23,214 nt of DNA from contig CALBGO010000104.1 of the NCBI GenBank assembly GCA_937894585.1, forward strand, positions 1 through 23,214, given 5' to 3'. Source of the stretch: an uncultured Eubacterium sp. (lineage in GTDB: Bacteria > Bacillota > Clostridia > Peptostreptococcales > Anaerovoracaceae). This document shows, piece after piece, positions 23,158-23,214 of this stretch. The notes below the pieces were generated by a model that did not search any database, was not told where the DNA came from, and saw only the letters and a program-made list of their open reading frames with translations. A program made the translations under genes and the position numbers. Each line of letters begins with the position of its first letter. Positions within the stretch are counted from its first letter, which is position 1.

Positions 23158-23214
23158 CACTGTCAAGCGTTTTTGATAATGTCCCAAAATTCCGAAAGTA
23201 TAAGCACCAGTTTT
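23158..23214. other. Right flank, possibly another insertion element
   Basis: The last 57 bases contain no gene. AAAAACTTG inside the repeat and CAAGCGTTTTT at 23165-23175 form an imperfect dyad, perhaps the natural terminator of prmC before insertion. The words TGTCAAGCG and AATGTCCCAAAATTCCG remind me of the ends of IS21-type elements, so an insertion sequence may start near 23161. This is recall only and the sequence is too short to decide. Confidence 0.25.

Overview
This window looks like chromosome from a low-to-mid GC, Gram-positive anaerobe of the Clostridia (Lachnospiraceae-like). The pointers are strong AGGAGG-type ribosome binding sites, TTG and GTG starts, a lipoprotein binding protein, Bacillota-style oligopeptide ABC genes and a KDPG aldolase carrying the C-terminal extra domain I associate with Clostridia. 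No rRNA, tRNA or CRISPR array was found.

Layout. Positions 60-968 hold a housekeeping gene, prmC, visibly richer in G+C than what follows. The last codons of prmC and the bases just after its stop (952-987) recur as a perfect 36-bp direct repeat at 23122-23157. Everything between the copies is a block of about 22 kb that is more AT-rich and purely catabolic. It reads as a genomic island inserted at the 3' end of prmC, but it carries no integrase or conjugation genes.

Island content, left to right: (1) a border with degraded coding remnants (about 1000-1520); (2) a PAS/AAA+/Fis-type sigma-54 activator (1544-2911); (3) a 0.9-kb region with palindromes, a permease-like remnant, a strong terminator, a near-consensus sigma-54 promoter (3488-3503) and a truncated IS256-family end; (4) an operon with a four-subunit peptide-type ABC transporter (3790-7575), three tandem paralogous amidohydrolases (7598-11999) and the solute-binding lipoprotein (12055-13677); (5) a separately transcribed fourth, divergent amidohydrolase (14000-15424); (6) a LysR regulator on the minus strand (15455-16327); (7) a divergent six-gene operon: N-carbamoyl amino acid hydrolase, hydantoin racemase, hydantoinase, KDG kinase, KDPG aldolase and aminotransferase (16539-23058).

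How it may work together (inference). The second operon has exactly the steps needed to open a 5-substituted hydantoin, racemise it, remove the carbamoyl group, transaminate the amino acid to a 2-keto acid, phosphorylate it as 2-keto-3-deoxygluconate and split it to pyruvate and glyceraldehyde-3-phosphate. The first operon would import a peptide-like substrate and hydrolyse a C-N bond on a heterocycle. One class of molecule fits all steps: arginine hydroimidazolones made by glycation, above all the 3-deoxyglucosone adduct. Loss of ornithine from its ring gives a 5-(trihydroxybutyl)hydantoin, whose derived 2-keto acid is 2-keto-3-deoxygluconate. The island may therefore encode a route for using arginine-derived advanced glycation products. 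The individual enzyme families are well supported; the substrate is a hypothesis.
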